Positions 16,470 to 26,260 are shown, counted from the stretch's first letter. The stretch: 48,954 nucleotides of DNA from Phycisphaerae bacterium (GCA_002706885.1 PAKY01000010.1:1-48954), one strand, 5' to 3'. The notes: generated by a model from the letters alone, not told the origin. Translations and numbers: made by a program.

Positions 16470-17485
16470 GCGAACTCGGCGTCGGCATCGTCGGCCTCGG
16501 ATTCATGGGCAGGCGCCACGCAGCCGGTGTCAGTCGTCTGGCCGCCTCGGGTGAGCCGTGCCGCCTGATCGCCGTTTGCGACAACCGGGTTACCGACCGC
16601 GACCAACTCATGGCCGCAGGCACGACGGGGAACATCGCCGAATCGGGCGAGGCGATCGACTGGCAGAACTCAGTCCGCCTCGAAGCGTCGTTCCGCTCGA
16701 TGCTCGCCGCCACTCACATCGACGTCGTCTGCGTCTGCACCCCGACGCCCACGCACGTCGATCTTGCGTCCGAGGCGATAAAGGCCGGAAAACACGTGTT
16801 CGTCGAGAAGCCGGTCGCCCTTCGGGTCTCCGAGATCGAGCGTCTGATGAAGGTTGCCGCCGAGCACCCCTCACAACAAGTGATGCCCGGCCACGCCATG
16901 CGCTTCTGGCCAGGCTGGACGCAGATCTGCAGATGGATCGACGACAAACGCTACGGCCCCGTACGAAGCGCCACGTTCCGCCGCCTCGGATCCATGCCCG
17001 CGTGGAACCAATCGTTCTACGGCGACGTCGACGCCAGCGGCGCCGCATTGGGCGACCTCCACATTCACGACATCGACTTCATCCTTGCCACCTTCGGTTC
17101 ACCCACGCGGATCATCGCGACCGGCGACCCGTTCCACCTCACCGCCGCCCTCGAGTTCGAGACTGGTCCCTCGCATGTCACCGCCGAAGCCGCGTGGGAC
17201 CACCAACCCGCATTCGGCTTTCGGATGCAGGTCACGATCAACTTCGAGCATGCCACCGCCGATTTCGATTCCGCTCGCGACATTCCCCTTGTACTTCACA
17301 AGGGCAACGACTCAACCCCGATTCCCGAGAGCGTCGGTGACGGCTACGACACCGAACTCCGGGCGTTCGTCCGGTCCATCGTGTCAAACGAACCGCCGCC
17401 GGTTACGCTGAACGACGCCCTCCGGGCCGCACGCGTGATCGAGGTCGAGCGTGAGCAGCTCAGCCGATCAAGGAGACAGTCATGA
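16466..17485 (+). CDS. Gfo/Idh/MocA-family oxidoreductase (cytoplasmic)
   Basis: A 339-residue NAD(P)-dependent dehydrogenase. The Rossmann loop GVGIVGLGFMGRRHA starts the protein, CTPTPTHVDLA and FVEKPVALR (the EKP lysine) follow, and GDLHIHDIDFIL carries the active-site D-x3-H type segment. There is no signal peptide, unlike two paralogues in the minus-strand operon. The start is a GTG at 16466 overlapping the upstream stop; the stop overlaps the next ATG (ATGA). Probably oxidises a sugar or sugar derivative together with the adjacent isomerase. Confidence 0.88.
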   Translation: MSELGVGIVGLGFMGRRHAAGVSRLAASGEPCRLIAVCDNRVTDRDQLMAAGTTGNIAESGEAIDWQNSVRLEASFRSMLAATHIDVVCVCTPTPTHVDLASEAIKAGKHVFVEKPVALRVSEIERLMKVAAEHPSQQVMPGHAMRFWPGWTQICRWIDDKRYGPVRSATFRRLGSMPAWNQSFYGDVDASGAALGDLHIHDIDFILATFGSPTRIIATGDPFHLTAALEFETGPSHVTAEAAWDHQPAFGFRMQVTINFEHATADFDSARDIPLVLHKGNDSTPIPESVGDGYDTELRAFVRSIVSNEPPPVTLNDALRAARVIEVEREQLSRSRRQS

Positions 17486-18435
17486 TCGCCCCGCCCGAAG
17501 CCGGCCAGCCTATCTCCCGCAGGCGTTTCACGACCGCCGCCCTCGGCGTCATCTCGCTCGCGGGCGCGGCGCCCGTCGCCGCCGCCTCGCTCGGCTCGTC
17601 CCGGAAGGAGCCGTATAAGATCTCGCTCGCCCAGTGGTCCCTCCACCGCGAACTTCAAGGCGGTGACCTTGACAACGTCGACTTCCCACGTGTGACGCGC
17701 GAGCGGTACGGCATCGACGCGGTCGAGTTCGTCAACCAGTTCTTCAAGGACAAGCCCAGGGACGATGCCTATCTCGCCGAGCTCAGATCAAGGGCCGGCG
17801 ACGCCGGCGTGAAGTGCCTCCTCATCATGTGCGATGGCGAAGGCCGCCTCGGCGATCCCGATCCCGTCGCCCGCGGCAAGGCCGTCGACAACCACGTCAA
17901 GTGGCTGGAGGCGGCCTCCTCGCTCGGTTGCCACTCGATCCGAGTGAACGCGGCGAGCGAGGGCTCCTACGAGGAACAGCAGAAACTCGCCGCCGACGGT
18001 CTCGGGCGTCTATCACGCCTTGCCGATGGGTACGACCTCAACGTCATCGTCGAGAACCACGGCGGTTACAGCTCCAACGGCGCCTGGCTCGCGGGCGTGA
18101 TGAAGATGGTCGACCACGACCGCTGCGGTACGCTCCCCGACTTCGGGAACTTCTGCATGGACTGGTCGCGCAAAGACGACCCCGACGCCTGGTACGACCG
18201 CTACCAGGGCGTGAAGGAACTCATGCCGTTCGCAAAGGCGGTCAGCGCCAAGACCTACGCCTTTGACGACTCAGGCGATGAAACCGCGATCGACTATGGA
18301 CGCATGATGAAGCTCGTAAAGAACGCCGGCTACGACGGCTACGTCGGCATCGAGTACGAAGGCTCGGCGTTGAGCGAGCATGACGGCATCCTTGCCACCA
18401 AACGCCTTCTCGAACGCGTTCGCAAATCGCTATGA
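17482..18435 (+). CDS. TAT-exported sugar phosphate isomerase/epimerase-like TIM barrel
   Basis: A 317-residue protein with a twin-arginine signal (SRRRFTTAALG, then a hydrophobic stretch ending PVAAAS). The mature part is a xylose-isomerase-like TIM barrel beginning KISLAQWSLHREL. Candidate ligands are Glu in VIVENHGG, Asp in TLPDFGNF, a late Asp in KTYAFDDSG and Glu in GIEYEG. Export by TAT implies folding with its metal before transport, so the barrel works in the periplasm. It overlaps the upstream Gfo/Idh gene by 4 bp. I infer a keto-sugar lyase or epimerase role outside the cytoplasm. Confidence 0.86.
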   Translation: MIAPPEAGQPISRRRFTTAALGVISLAGAAPVAAASLGSSRKEPYKISLAQWSLHRELQGGDLDNVDFPRVTRERYGIDAVEFVNQFFKDKPRDDAYLAELRSRAGDAGVKCLLIMCDGEGRLGDPDPVARGKAVDNHVKWLEAASSLGCHSIRVNAASEGSYEEQQKLAADGLGRLSRLADGYDLNVIVENHGGYSSNGAWLAGVMKMVDHDRCGTLPDFGNFCMDWSRKDDPDAWYDRYQGVKELMPFAKAVSAKTYAFDDSGDETAIDYGRMMKLVKNAGYDGYVGIEYEGSALSEHDGILATKRLLERVRKSL

Positions 18436-18438
18436 CAA

Positions 18439-18458
18439 CCCCTGGGGCAAGCCCGGGG
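18439..18458. terminator. Weak hairpin between convergent operons
   Basis: CCCCTGGGGC and GCCCGGGG can pair imperfectly around AA. It lies in the 26 bp between two convergent stops. There is no T-run on either side, so a terminator role is only possible. Confidence 0.25.
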
Positions 18459-18461
18459 CGA

Positions 18462-19250
18462 CTACTCCGAGCGCTTCCGCTTCCGCTTCGGCAGACACAG
18501 GTCGAGCAGCACCATCACCCCGAGCAACGACATCCCCCCGCTGAACGCCGCTCCGCCCGCAACCACGACATACGCGAACTCGGGAACGCTCCGAGTGATC
18601 CACCACCCGGACAGATCCGCCGCAAGGCCGATCCCGGTCGCCGCGAGCACGAGTCCCACCAGAGCCCGTGGCCAACTCGTCAGCAACGCCAGCAGCCCGA
18701 TAGCGATCCCGATCGACGCCATTCCAAGCGCGTGCGTGTGCGTCGACGCAGCCAGGATTTGGAGCGGTACCGGCTGGACGTCGCGACTCACCGACAACGC
18801 CTCGACATCGTCCCAGTATTCGAGCGCGATCTCGGGCGCCGCGTCCGGCCCCTCCGAAGTCCGCGAGTGACAGTCCAGACAGCTCACCGCGATGATCTCC
18901 GCGGGGGCGTCGGCCCCGAGATCGAGGCTGTCATAGGTCTGGCTCATGGTCGCCGAGTCGCCCCGCAACCACCCGATCAGTTTCTCCCGCTCACCGTCCG
19001 CAAGGTCCTCGGGATGGCCCTCCTCGAGCGCCGCGAGCAGCCGCGCTTCGCTCACGATCCCGTGGTAGTGCGCCGTGACGTCGTCGATCGTCAGCCCTGC
19101 TCGCTCATCCCGATTGTCGTGATGCCAGAACAGATACAGCCCGGAAACGGCGGCTCCGCCGATCGCCGCGATGACAAAGCCCGCCACACCCAGACGAGCG
19201 AAGAAGCCGAGGTTCCGCAGCTTGAGCGGATGATCTTGAGAGTCAGCCAT
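18462..19250 (-). CDS. Membrane-bound monoheme c-type cytochrome-like protein
   Basis: A 262-residue protein with a hydrophobic segment at 18-41, a soluble loop of about 120 residues, then three more helices at about 175-192, 196-214 and 226-252, and a basic KRKRKR tail. The loop contains one CxxCH (CLDCH, 124-128), expected to bind heme c in the periplasm. His residues H171 and H173 at the start of helix 2, and H61/H63, might also ligate heme. It starts 3 bp after the TAT Gfo/Idh gene and is the last gene of the operon, so it could accept electrons from sugar oxidation; this is inferred. I do not recognise a named family. Confidence 0.75.
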   Translation of the reverse strand: MADSQDHPLKLRNLGFFARLGVAGFVIAAIGGAAVSGLYLFWHHDNRDERAGLTIDDVTAHYHGIVSEARLLAALEEGHPEDLADGEREKLIGWLRGDSATMSQTYDSLDLGADAPAEIIAVSCLDCHSRTSEGPDAAPEIALEYWDDVEALSVSRDVQPVPLQILAASTHTHALGMASIGIAIGLLALLTSWPRALVGLVLAATGIGLAADLSGWWITRSVPEFAYVVVAGGAAFSGGMSLLGVMVLLDLCLPKRKRKRSE

Positions 19251-19253
19251 CGC

Positions 19254-20480
19254 TCAGCCAAGCTCCGTCGGGTCGATCTCGACCGTCCGTCCAGCGGTGA
19301 TCGCCTCGTGCGCGCGGATCCCGACGATGGTGGATCGCGCGGCCTCGTCCGCGGTGCACGCGACCGGGGCGCCCTCTGAAACCGCCTTGAGGAACGACTC
19401 CACCCCGTACCAAAGCGGCGTGTGAGGCAAGCCCACGCCTTCCTTCAGCTTCCCCTGCTCCGCGAGCTTCGTCGCCCCGGCGATCAGCGTGATGCCCTCG
19501 TCGTTGTGGAACTGCTGACGGTTCGCATAGACTTCCCAGCCCTGCGTGGGAGCGTCGGCCTCCTTGAACATCCAGCCGTGCGACCACGCGAGCTTGATCG
19601 CCGCGTTCTCACCGCGGAAGACCTCGTGCATGCCCTCATAGCTGTTCCCGAGCGTGGCGTTGTACGTCAGCGCGGCGCCGCTCGGGAACTGGAGGGTCGA
19701 CGAGATCGTGTCATCGACGGTCCGCCCGTCCTCGTGCAGGCGCACCGACCCGAACCCGGTCACACGCGTCGGGTAGGAGTCCGTGTACCAGTGGAACACG
19801 TCGAACTGGTGGCTGCCCCATTCGCCCGCGAGCCCCGTCGACACCTCCGGATTCAGACGCCAATTGAGCAGCTTTTCGGTCTCCGCATCACGAGCGGGTG
19901 TCCGCCAACTCGTTTTCCGCGCCCGTGTCGCCTCCATCGCGGCTAGCGTTCGAACCGCGTCGGAGACGAAGAAGGTGCGAGCCAACTGGTACACCGGGTT
20001 CGCGCGCGCCAGGAACCCCGCTTGCACGACCTTCCCGGAACTCCGCGCCGCGGCGGCGATCGCCTTCGCGTCCTCAGGCGTGTGCGCAAGCGGCGCCTCG
20101 CAGTAGACGTTCACCCCCGCGGCGAGCGTGTCCTCGACGACGGCGCGATGCAAGTGGGTCGGCGTCGCCACAAACACCGCGTCCAGCCCACCCGCGTCGA
20201 GCATCTCACGGTGACTGCCGTATCCCTTCGCGTCCGGAGCCCGCCGCTGACCGGCGTTCAAGCGCCGTGGCTCGATGTCGCAGATCGCGGCCAGTGTCAC
20301 GTTGTCAAACGACGCCAACTCTGCCACGATCGCCCGACCCTGCCGTCCGCACCCGACCACGCCGACCTTCATCGGCGCCGAGAAACGCCCCATCGCCGCG
20401 GACAGCCCGGGGATGAGCGCCATGCCCGCGGCGAACCCTGCGGACTGGGCGAGAAACGAACGGCGATCGATGTCTGTCAC
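19254..20480 (-). CDS. TAT-exported Gfo/Idh/MocA-family oxidoreductase
   Basis: 408 residues. The N-terminus carries a twin-arginine signal (DRRSFLAQSAGFAAGMALIP). The Rossmann loop KVGVVGCGRQGRAIV, VFVATPTHLHR and YCEAPLAHTPED follow; the usual EKP is replaced by EAP, so the lysine that often helps bind the substrate is missing. The second half includes WRLNPEVSTGLAGEWGSHQ and DVFHWYTD. Export with a tightly held NAD is known for GH109-like and related members, so it may run a redox-neutral or cytochrome-linked reaction in the periplasm. I chose the GTG at 20480 (GGGAG upstream) because the signal begins there; the longer frame is noise. Confidence 0.85.
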   Translation of the reverse strand: MTDIDRRSFLAQSAGFAAGMALIPGLSAAMGRFSAPMKVGVVGCGRQGRAIVAELASFDNVTLAAICDIEPRRLNAGQRRAPDAKGYGSHREMLDAGGLDAVFVATPTHLHRAVVEDTLAAGVNVYCEAPLAHTPEDAKAIAAAARSSGKVVQAGFLARANPVYQLARTFFVSDAVRTLAAMEATRARKTSWRTPARDAETEKLLNWRLNPEVSTGLAGEWGSHQFDVFHWYTDSYPTRVTGFGSVRLHEDGRTVDDTISSTLQFPSGAALTYNATLGNSYEGMHEVFRGENAAIKLAWSHGWMFKEADAPTQGWEVYANRQQFHNDEGITLIAGATKLAEQGKLKEGVGLPHTPLWYGVESFLKAVSEGAPVACTADEAARSTIVGIRAHEAITAGRTVEIDPTELG

Positions 20481-20502
20481 GACTGAGCTCCCGTGCAAAC
20501 GA

Positions 20503-21303
20503 CTAGCAGGTAGCGGCGGAGATGGTCCAACGCCCGTCCTCCACCAAGAAGCAAGATAACCCATCGGGCATGTCGGTGGGACGCCTCCGAAGAACGGCAA
20601 GAGCCGTCGCCCAGGCGTCGCACGCCGCGGCTCCGAGCGGATCCGCGGGCCCGACGCACGCCGCGAATAACCCCGCTGGGCACGCGGATCCGCCTTCCCG
20701 AGGATCGACGATGTGACCGGCCTGGCTCTCGTCGCCGGAGACTGAAAGCGACTGATCGACCAGCTCGATCGTCACCGGTTCCGCCGCCGTCGAGACCCCG
20801 ATCGTCACGCGCCACGGATACCCATCCGGACGTGTCCCGATGGTCGCGGTCGAACTCCCGCCGCCGTGAAGGAACGCCCACTTGACGCCCGCTTCTCGAA
20901 GAACCAACACGGCACGGCCCAGCGCGTACCCCTTCGCCACCGCGCCGAGATCGACCGCCGGCGTGCCGTCGACGCCTACGCGGTATTCGGAACGGTCGAG
21001 AACGACCCGTCCCGAACCCCGTGCGTTGATGTCGAAGGCGCCGTCCGAAGCAACGCACACCTCGTCACACAACTCGAACAACGCAAACGTCTCAGCGTCC
21101 ACCCGCTCGTGACCGCCCTCGTTCAGGCGCGAGACGAGCGATCCCCTCTCGAACCGCGTGAACTGCGCATGCAATGTCTCGATCTCGGCGATCGCCTCTT
21201 CGCCCGCGGCGCGCACGTCAGGACCGGGGATGCCGCCGATCGCGATCTCGAACCGGCAACCCATCGCCTCCGTCGCGAGTCGCAGGAGACTCGGTTCAGA
21301 CAC
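20503..21303 (-). CDS. apbE: FAD:protein FMN transferase (ApbE), apparently without a signal peptide
   Basis: About 266 residues that covalently attach FMN to Ser/Thr of target flavoproteins. Landmarks are TEAMGCRFEIAIGG at the start, GAFDINARGSGR, VDLGAVAKGYALGRAV, LHGGGSS, HIVDPREGG and CDAWATALAVL (Asp for Mg). Most ApbE proteins are exported; here the GTG at 21303, which overlaps the upstream stop by 8 bp, gives no signal sequence, and the upstream extension of the frame is Arg-rich without a hydrophobic core. The family normally acts in the periplasm, so this copy is odd. It lies between two TAT Gfo/Idh genes. Confidence 0.88.
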   Translation of the reverse strand: MSEPSLLRLATEAMGCRFEIAIGGIPGPDVRAAGEEAIAEIETLHAQFTRFERGSLVSRLNEGGHERVDAETFALFELCDEVCVASDGAFDINARGSGRVVLDRSEYRVGVDGTPAVDLGAVAKGYALGRAVLVLREAGVKWAFLHGGGSSTATIGTRPDGYPWRVTIGVSTAAEPVTIELVDQSLSVSGDESQAGHIVDPREGGSACPAGLFAACVGPADPLGAAACDAWATALAVLRRRPTDMPDGLSCFLVEDGRWTISAATC

Positions 21304-22630
21304 GCGCCGCGACTTGGGTCTTCGGGTCGTAGGTGTACGCGTGTCCATCCCAGATCGACCGGGACGCCAGACCGACAGCCACCATGACCTTCGTCGCAAA
21401 GTCCACCGTCGAGTCGGGCTGCTTGCGATCCCGGATCGACCGCAGCCACGCGAGACGCATCTGGTCGTGGTCCGACCCGATGTCCGGACACTCGATCCGC
21501 TGCGGATCAACGAGATCCACGAACGGTCGCGTCGGGCGCATCTCGCAGTGACGGCTGTTGAGGTAGATGTTCCCCTCGTGACCGCGAATCAGGTTCTCGA
21601 GGCCCACCTCGTTGCAGGTCGAGCCCGCGACGATCATCGTGTGCCCGCCCTCGAACTGCACCGTCAGGTTCACCTGGTCGTGGTTCTCCATCTCCGTGTC
21701 GATATAGTGGCCGCCCGTCGCGACGACGTTCGTGGGCCACCCGACCGAGTCGAGCGCCAGGATCAGGGGCGTCATCTCGTGGACGAGAAGATCGCCCAGG
21801 ATGCCCGTCGAGAAGTCCCGGTAGCGACGCCACCGGATGTAGACCTTCGGATCCCACTCGCGCGGGCCGTACTCGCCCAGCCACGCCTCCCAGTCGAGGT
21901 TCTCGCCCGGCTCCCAACGCGGGTCGATCTGGTAGTAATTCCACTCACCGTCAGGCGTGTTCCGGCAATAGCTGGTCTGGCTGAACGTCGGCTTGCCGAT
22001 CGCCCCCGACTCCACGAGCTTCTTCGCCTCGAGGTACTTCGGCAGCATCATCTTCTGCGTGCCCACGACGAACATCACGCCAGGGTTGTTGTGGACCGTC
22101 TGCTGGACCGCGAGCGCCTCATCGAGGTGAAGCGTCATCGGCTTCTCGCAGTAGACGTCCTTGCCCGCGTGGACCGCGTCCATCGCCATCTTCGCGTGCC
22201 AGTGCTCCGGGCTTGCGATGAGCACGCCATGGATGTCGTCGCGTTCCAGAATCTTCTTGTAGTCCCGATAGGTGTCGGGCGTCAGCGACTGCCCCTTGCT
22301 CATGATGTCCTGCTTCGCCTGCTCGACGTGCAGATCGTTGACGTCGGCGAGCGCGACGATTTCGAGATTTTCGTCGCCGTTCGCCGCAAAGCTGGCGAAG
22401 GCGTTGCAGTGCCCGCGACCCATGCCGCCCGTGCCGATGACCGCCATCCGGATCGGATCGCCTTCCTTCGGTGGCTTCGGCGCCTCGCCGCGACCGAGCG
22501 GCCTCGGCTTCGTGCGCATCGGCTCGCCGGCCAGCGCCGCCCCCGCAAGGCCGGCGCCCGCGACCAGCGCCGCCTGCTTCAGAAAGCTCCGCCGGGAACC
22601 CGTCGGACTCGTGAACTCATGATCGGACAT
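21296..22630 (-). CDS. TAT-exported Gfo/Idh/MocA-family oxidoreductase
   Basis: 444 residues, with a clear twin-arginine signal (GSRRSFLKQAALVAGAGLAG). The mature part has the Rossmann loop MAVIGTGGMGRGHCNAF, ASPEHWHAKMAMDA, YCEKPMTLHLDEA (intact EKP) and the bacterial planctomycete-type WRRYRDFSTGILGDLLVHE block. It is probably a periplasmic dehydrogenase or glycosidase-type enzyme with bound NAD. ATG 22630 follows AAGGAG. It is second in the operon after the MFS gene (26-bp gap) and overlaps apbE by 8 bp. Confidence 0.9.
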   Translation of the reverse strand: MSDHEFTSPTGSRRSFLKQAALVAGAGLAGAALAGEPMRTKPRPLGRGEAPKPPKEGDPIRMAVIGTGGMGRGHCNAFASFAANGDENLEIVALADVNDLHVEQAKQDIMSKGQSLTPDTYRDYKKILERDDIHGVLIASPEHWHAKMAMDAVHAGKDVYCEKPMTLHLDEALAVQQTVHNNPGVMFVVGTQKMMLPKYLEAKKLVESGAIGKPTFSQTSYCRNTPDGEWNYYQIDPRWEPGENLDWEAWLGEYGPREWDPKVYIRWRRYRDFSTGILGDLLVHEMTPLILALDSVGWPTNVVATGGHYIDTEMENHDQVNLTVQFEGGHTMIVAGSTCNEVGLENLIRGHEGNIYLNSRHCEMRPTRPFVDLVDPQRIECPDIGSDHDQMRLAWLRSIRDRKQPDSTVDFATKVMVAVGLASRSIWDGHAYTYDPKTQVAARV

Positions 22631-22656
22631 CGGAACTCTCCTTGAACGAACGCATA

Positions 22657-24018
22657 CTAAACCATCGCCGCGCCGGGCTCGGCGTCGGGCTGTTCCGCCA
22701 CGATTCCCGACACCACCCCGCCACGCTTCCGCGGCCCCCGGAAGAACAACACGAACACGACGAGCACCGCCATTGCGAAACCAGCGGGCATCAGCCACAC
22801 CGTCCGCCACGCCGTTCCGTCAGCGTCCGTCTGCCAGCCCACGAGCCGCCCGAACAACTGGTTTCCAATGAGCATCCCGACGCCCTGCGTCGCGAGCACG
22901 AGGAAGCCCTGTGCCTGTGCTCGCGTGTGCTTCGGCGCCGCTTGCTCGGTGTAGATCTGACCGGTCACGAAGAAGAAGTCGTAGCAGATCCCGTGCAGGA
23001 CGATCCCGCCGATGATCATCCACATGACGTGCCCGCTCACCGGCGCCCACGCCCCGGCAAACAGTGCGTACCTCGCCACCCACGCCAGCATGCCGACGGC
23101 GAGCATCCACTTCACACCGAGCCGCGCGAACATCAGTGGCATCACCAGCATGAACGCGATCTCGCTCATCTGCCCGAACGTCATCTTGATCGGCACGTTC
23201 GCCAGCCCGGCCTCGGTCGCGAACGCCGCTGCCTGCTGGTAGTAAGCGGCGAGCGGAATGCAGATCAGCATCGAGCAGATCATGAACACCGCGAACGAGC
23301 GGTCCTTGAGCAGCATCAGGGCGTCTGACCCCAGCGCCTTCCCGATGCTGAATCGCTGACCCCGAGCCGGCGCCGGCGTGTGTGGGAGGAAGAAGCTCAG
23401 CACGCCGAGCACGATCCCGCTCACGCCCGCGACCACAAAGAACGCCGGGACGCTCGCCCGTAGCGTCTCCGCGTCCGCCTTGCTCAAACCCTCGGTATCC
23501 GCGATCGACGCCGCGAGAGCGCCCACAACGAACCCTGCGACAATCCACCCGATCGTGCCCCACACTCGGACGAGCGGGAACTGCTTCTCGGGATCGCTGA
23601 TCGCGTTGAACGCGATCGTGTTGCTCAGCCCGAGCGTCGGCATGTAACACAGCATGTGCGCCAGCAGCAGCCCCACGAACAGCCACGGATTCCCGCTGAA
23701 GGCCGCCTGGCCGCCAAAACAAAGTAGGACGCCGCCAAGGATGTGCAGCACCCCCATGACCTTCTCGCTCGAGAAGAACCGGTCGGCCACCATCCCGAGG
23801 AACACCGGCGCCAGGATCGCCGCGATCGGAGCCGTCGTGTACGCGTTCGCGATATCCCCCGCGTCGAACCCCGTCGAGTTCATAAACGGGCCAAGGGTGA
23901 CGAACCACGCCCCCCACAGGAAGAACTGAAGGAACATCATCGCCGAGAGCAGCGTCAGGGTCTTGAACCCCGTTCTGGGCGGGATGACCGGATCCGGTGT
24001 AGCTGAATGCGTTTCCAA
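22657..24018 (-). CDS. MFS transporter of the nucleoside:H+ symporter (NupG-like) family
   Basis: About 453 residues with twelve predicted helices. Helix 1 carries [19 protein letters not shown], and the region after helix 4 [16 protein letters not shown], both characteristic of the NupG-like group that planctomycetes use for nucleosides or sugars. Transport of a saccharide for the downstream enzymes is inferred. The only suitable start before helix 1 is TTG at 24018; the first ATG of the frame (24105) lies upstream of the putative promoter and inside the divergent gene, and internal ATGs would cut helix 1. First gene of the five-gene minus operon. Confidence 0.84.
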   Translation of the reverse strand: METHSATPDPVIPPRTGFKTLTLLSAMMFLQFFLWGAWFVTLGPFMNSTGFDAGDIANAYTTAPIAAILAPVFLGMVADRFFSSEKVMGVLHILGGVLLCFGGQAAFSGNPWLFVGLLLAHMLCYMPTLGLSNTIAFNAISDPEKQFPLVRVWGTIGWIVAGFVVGALAASIADTEGLSKADAETLRASVPAFFVVAGVSGIVLGVLSFFLPHTPAPARGQRFSIGKALGSDALMLLKDRSFAVFMICSMLICIPLAAYYQQAAAFATEAGLANVPIKMTFGQMSEIAFMLVMPLMFARLGVKWMLAVGMLAWVARYALFAGAWAPVSGHVMWMIIGGIVLHGICYDFFFVTGQIYTEQAAPKHTRAQAQGFLVLATQGVGMLIGNQLFGRLVGWQTDADGTAWRTVWLMPAGFAMAVLVVFVLFFRGPRKRGGVVSGIVAEQPDAEPGAAMV

Positions 24019-24024
24019 GGTCGG

Positions 24025-24036
24025 GGCACTATAACA
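24025..24036 (-). promoter_or_regulatory. Extended -10 promoter before the MFS gene
   Basis: TGTTATAGT is an extended -10 (TGn plus TATAGT at 24028-24033). The predicted +1 is at about 24021, only 3 nt before the TTG start at 24018. There is no Shine-Dalgarno and no good -35, as often with extended -10 promoters. Confidence 0.45.
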
Positions 24037-24089
24037 GGAACCGCGCCCGCCGCGACCAGCCCGAGAGGAGCCCGAGAGGAACCCAGCCA

Positions 24090-25118
24090 ATGGCGAACAC
24101 CACACCGGAACACCGCCGCCCCGTCACCCTCTTCACGGGCCAGTGGGCCGACATCCCCCTTCGCGAACTCGCGCCCCGAGCCGTCGAAATGGGCTTCGAC
24201 GGCCTCGAACTCGCCTGCTGGGGTGACCACTTCGAGGTCGACAAGGCCATCGAGGACGACGGCTACGTCAAGGCGAAACGCGATCTGCTCGAATCTCACG
24301 GCCTCGGCTGCTGGTCCATCAGCAACCACCTCGTCGGTCAGGCCGTCTGCGACCCCATCGACGCCCGCCACAAGGCCATTCTCCCCGCCCGCGTCTGGGG
24401 AAACGGCCCCGCCGGCGTCAACGAGCGAGCTGCCGATGAAATGAAGGCCACCGCCGAAGCCGCGAAACGCTTCGGCGTCGACGTGGTGAACGGCTTCACC
24501 GGCTCCCCGATCTGGCACAAGCTCTACGCGTTCCCCCCGACCTCGCAGGACGAGATCGACCAGGGCTTCTCCGACTTCGCCAACCGCTGGAACCCGATCC
24601 TCGACGCCTTCGATGCCGCCGGCGTCCGCTTCGCGCTCGAAGTCCACCCAACGGAAATCGCCTTCGACATTTATACCGCCGAACGCGCCCTCCAGGCTCT
24701 CGATCACCGCGAAGCCTTCGGCTTCAACTTCGACCCCTCGCACCTGATCTGGCAGGGCGTTCGCCCCGAGCGGTTCATCAACCGTTTCATCGATCGGATC
24801 TACCACGTTCACATCAAGGATGCCGCAACGACCCTCGACGGCGACAGCGGCATCCTCGCAAGCCACCTCGCTTTCGGCGACCCTCGCAGAGGCTGGGACT
24901 TCCGATCTCCCGGACGCGGGGATGTCGACTTCGAGTCCATCATCCGTGCCCTGAACCGCGCTAATTACCGCGGCCCGCTCAGCATCGAGTGGGAAGACTC
25001 CGCCATGGACCGCTTCCACGGCGCCGCCGAGGCCTGCGCCTACACCCGCTCGATCGACTTCCCATCCTCCGATGTCGTCTTCGACGCTGCCTTCGATTCC
25101 ACCAAGGATCCCACATGA
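24090..25118 (+). CDS. Sugar phosphate isomerase/epimerase-like TIM barrel
   Basis: 342 residues, cytoplasmic. Metal ligands expected of xylose-isomerase-like barrels are present: Glu in [13 protein letters not shown], Asp in [13 protein letters not shown], His in [10 protein letters not shown] and Glu in [10 protein letters not shown]. It is longer than the isomerase at 15612 and only distantly similar. The family converts keto-sugars by 1,2-hydride or proton shifts; substrate unknown. GAGAGGA precedes ATG 24090. Its stop overlaps the next gene (ATGA); it is divergent from the MFS operon. Confidence 0.9.
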   Translation: MANTTPEHRRPVTLFTGQWADIPLRELAPRAVEMGFDGLELACWGDHFEVDKAIEDDGYVKAKRDLLESHGLGCWSISNHLVGQAVCDPIDARHKAILPARVWGNGPAGVNERAADEMKATAEAAKRFGVDVVNGFTGSPIWHKLYAFPPTSQDEIDQGFSDFANRWNPILDAFDAAGVRFALEVHPTEIAFDIYTAERALQALDHREAFGFNFDPSHLIWQGVRPERFINRFIDRIYHVHIKDAATTLDGDSGILASHLAFGDPRRGWDFRSPGRGDVDFESIIRALNRANYRGPLSIEWEDSAMDRFHGAAEACAYTRSIDFPSSDVVFDAAFDSTKDPT

Positions 25119-26260
25119 CCAACCCCGACACCGCCGCCCCCGTCCGCTTCGGTATGGTCGGCGGCGGCTCCGGCGCTTTCATCGGCGCTGTCCACCGCAT
25201 GGCCCTCGCCCTCGATCACCAGGGCGTCCTCGTCGCCGGCGCTCTTTCGTCGACACCCGAGCGTTCATTAGCCAGCGCGAAGGCCATCGGTCTCCCGTCC
25301 GACCGCGCTTACGGGTCATGGGACGACATGCTCAAGGGAGAGAAACAGCTCCCCGAATCCGAGCGGATCCAGGCCGTCTCGATCGTCACACCCAACGACA
25401 CCCACTTCGAGATCGCCAAGGCCTTCGTCGAAGCCGGGTGTCACGTTGTCCTCGACAAACCCATGGTGACCACCTCCGACGAAGCCGCACAGCTCGCCAG
25501 GGCGGTGGGGGCGTCGAACGCCTCGCTCACCGTCACCTACAACTACTCGGGCTACCCGATGGTCCGCGAAGCGCGCGAACTGGTGCGCACGGGAGCGATC
25601 GGTGACGTCCGCAAGGTCTTCATCGAGTACCACCAGGGCTGGCTCTCCACAGACGTCGAATCGAGCGGCAACAAGCAGGCGAGTTGGCGAACCGACCCCA
25701 AGCGATCGGGCGGCGCCGGCTCCCTCGGCGACATCGGAACCCACGCCGAACAACTCGCCTCGTTCATCACGGGCCAGACGCCCTCGGAACTCTGCGCGGA
25801 CGTCCACTCCGTCGTACCGGGTCGACAGGTCGACGACGACGCCGCCGTCCTTTTCCGCTACGCCTCTGGCGCCACCGGCGTTCTGACCTGCTCACAGGTC
25901 TGCTTCGGAGAAGAAAACGGCCTCTCCATCCGCCTCTACGGCGACAAGGGCTCCCTCGCGTGGCGACAGGAGGATCCCAACAATCTCTATCACCGCGCCG
26001 CTGACGAACGCCTCCGCGTCATCACCCGCGGCTCCGATGGCCTCTCCGAGGCCGCCGCGGCGTCAGGACGGATCCCGCCGGGCCACCCCGAAGGCTTCAT
26101 CGAGGCCTTCGCCAACATCTACCGAGGGGCGATTGACCGCGTGCGAGGCGTTGATTCCCACCACGCGCGACTCGCGCCGACCGTGGATGACGGAGCGCAG
26201 GGCATCCGATTCGTCGAAGCCTGCTTGCGCTCGAACGGCGCGTGGACAGACTTCGAGTAG
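25115..26260 (+). CDS. Gfo/Idh/MocA-family oxidoreductase (cytoplasmic)
   Basis: 381 residues. The loop [17 protein letters not shown] has the G-G-G-S variant of the Rossmann motif; [30 protein letters not shown] (DKP instead of EKP) and [13 protein letters not shown] follow. The pattern resembles the 3-dehydro-sugar forming group of the family, but substrate specificity cannot be read from sequence. Start at ATG 25115, overlapping the isomerase stop by 4 bp, so the two are translated as a pair. Confidence 0.9.
   Translation: MTNPDTAAPVRFGMVGGGSGAFIGAVHRMALALDHQGVLVAGALSSTPERSLASAKAIGLPSDRAYGSWDDMLKGEKQLPESERIQAVSIVTPNDTHFEIAKAFVEAGCHVVLDKPMVTTSDEAAQLARAVGASNASLTVTYNYSGYPMVREARELVRTGAIGDVRKVFIEYHQGWLSTDVESSGNKQASWRTDPKRSGGAGSLGDIGTHAEQLASFITGQTPSELCADVHSVVPGRQVDDDAAVLFRYASGATGVLTCSQVCFGEENGLSIRLYGDKGSLAWRQEDPNNLYHRAADERLRVITRGSDGLSEAAAASGRIPPGHPEGFIEAFANIYRGAIDRVRGVDSHHARLAPTVDDGAQGIRFVEACLRSNGAWTDFE

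Noticed and set aside
21158-22645. Plus-strand open frame of 495 codons opposite apbE and a Gfo/Idh gene
   Set aside because: Arg/His-rich with no domain; the minus-strand frame carries clear ApbE and Gfo/Idh motifs.
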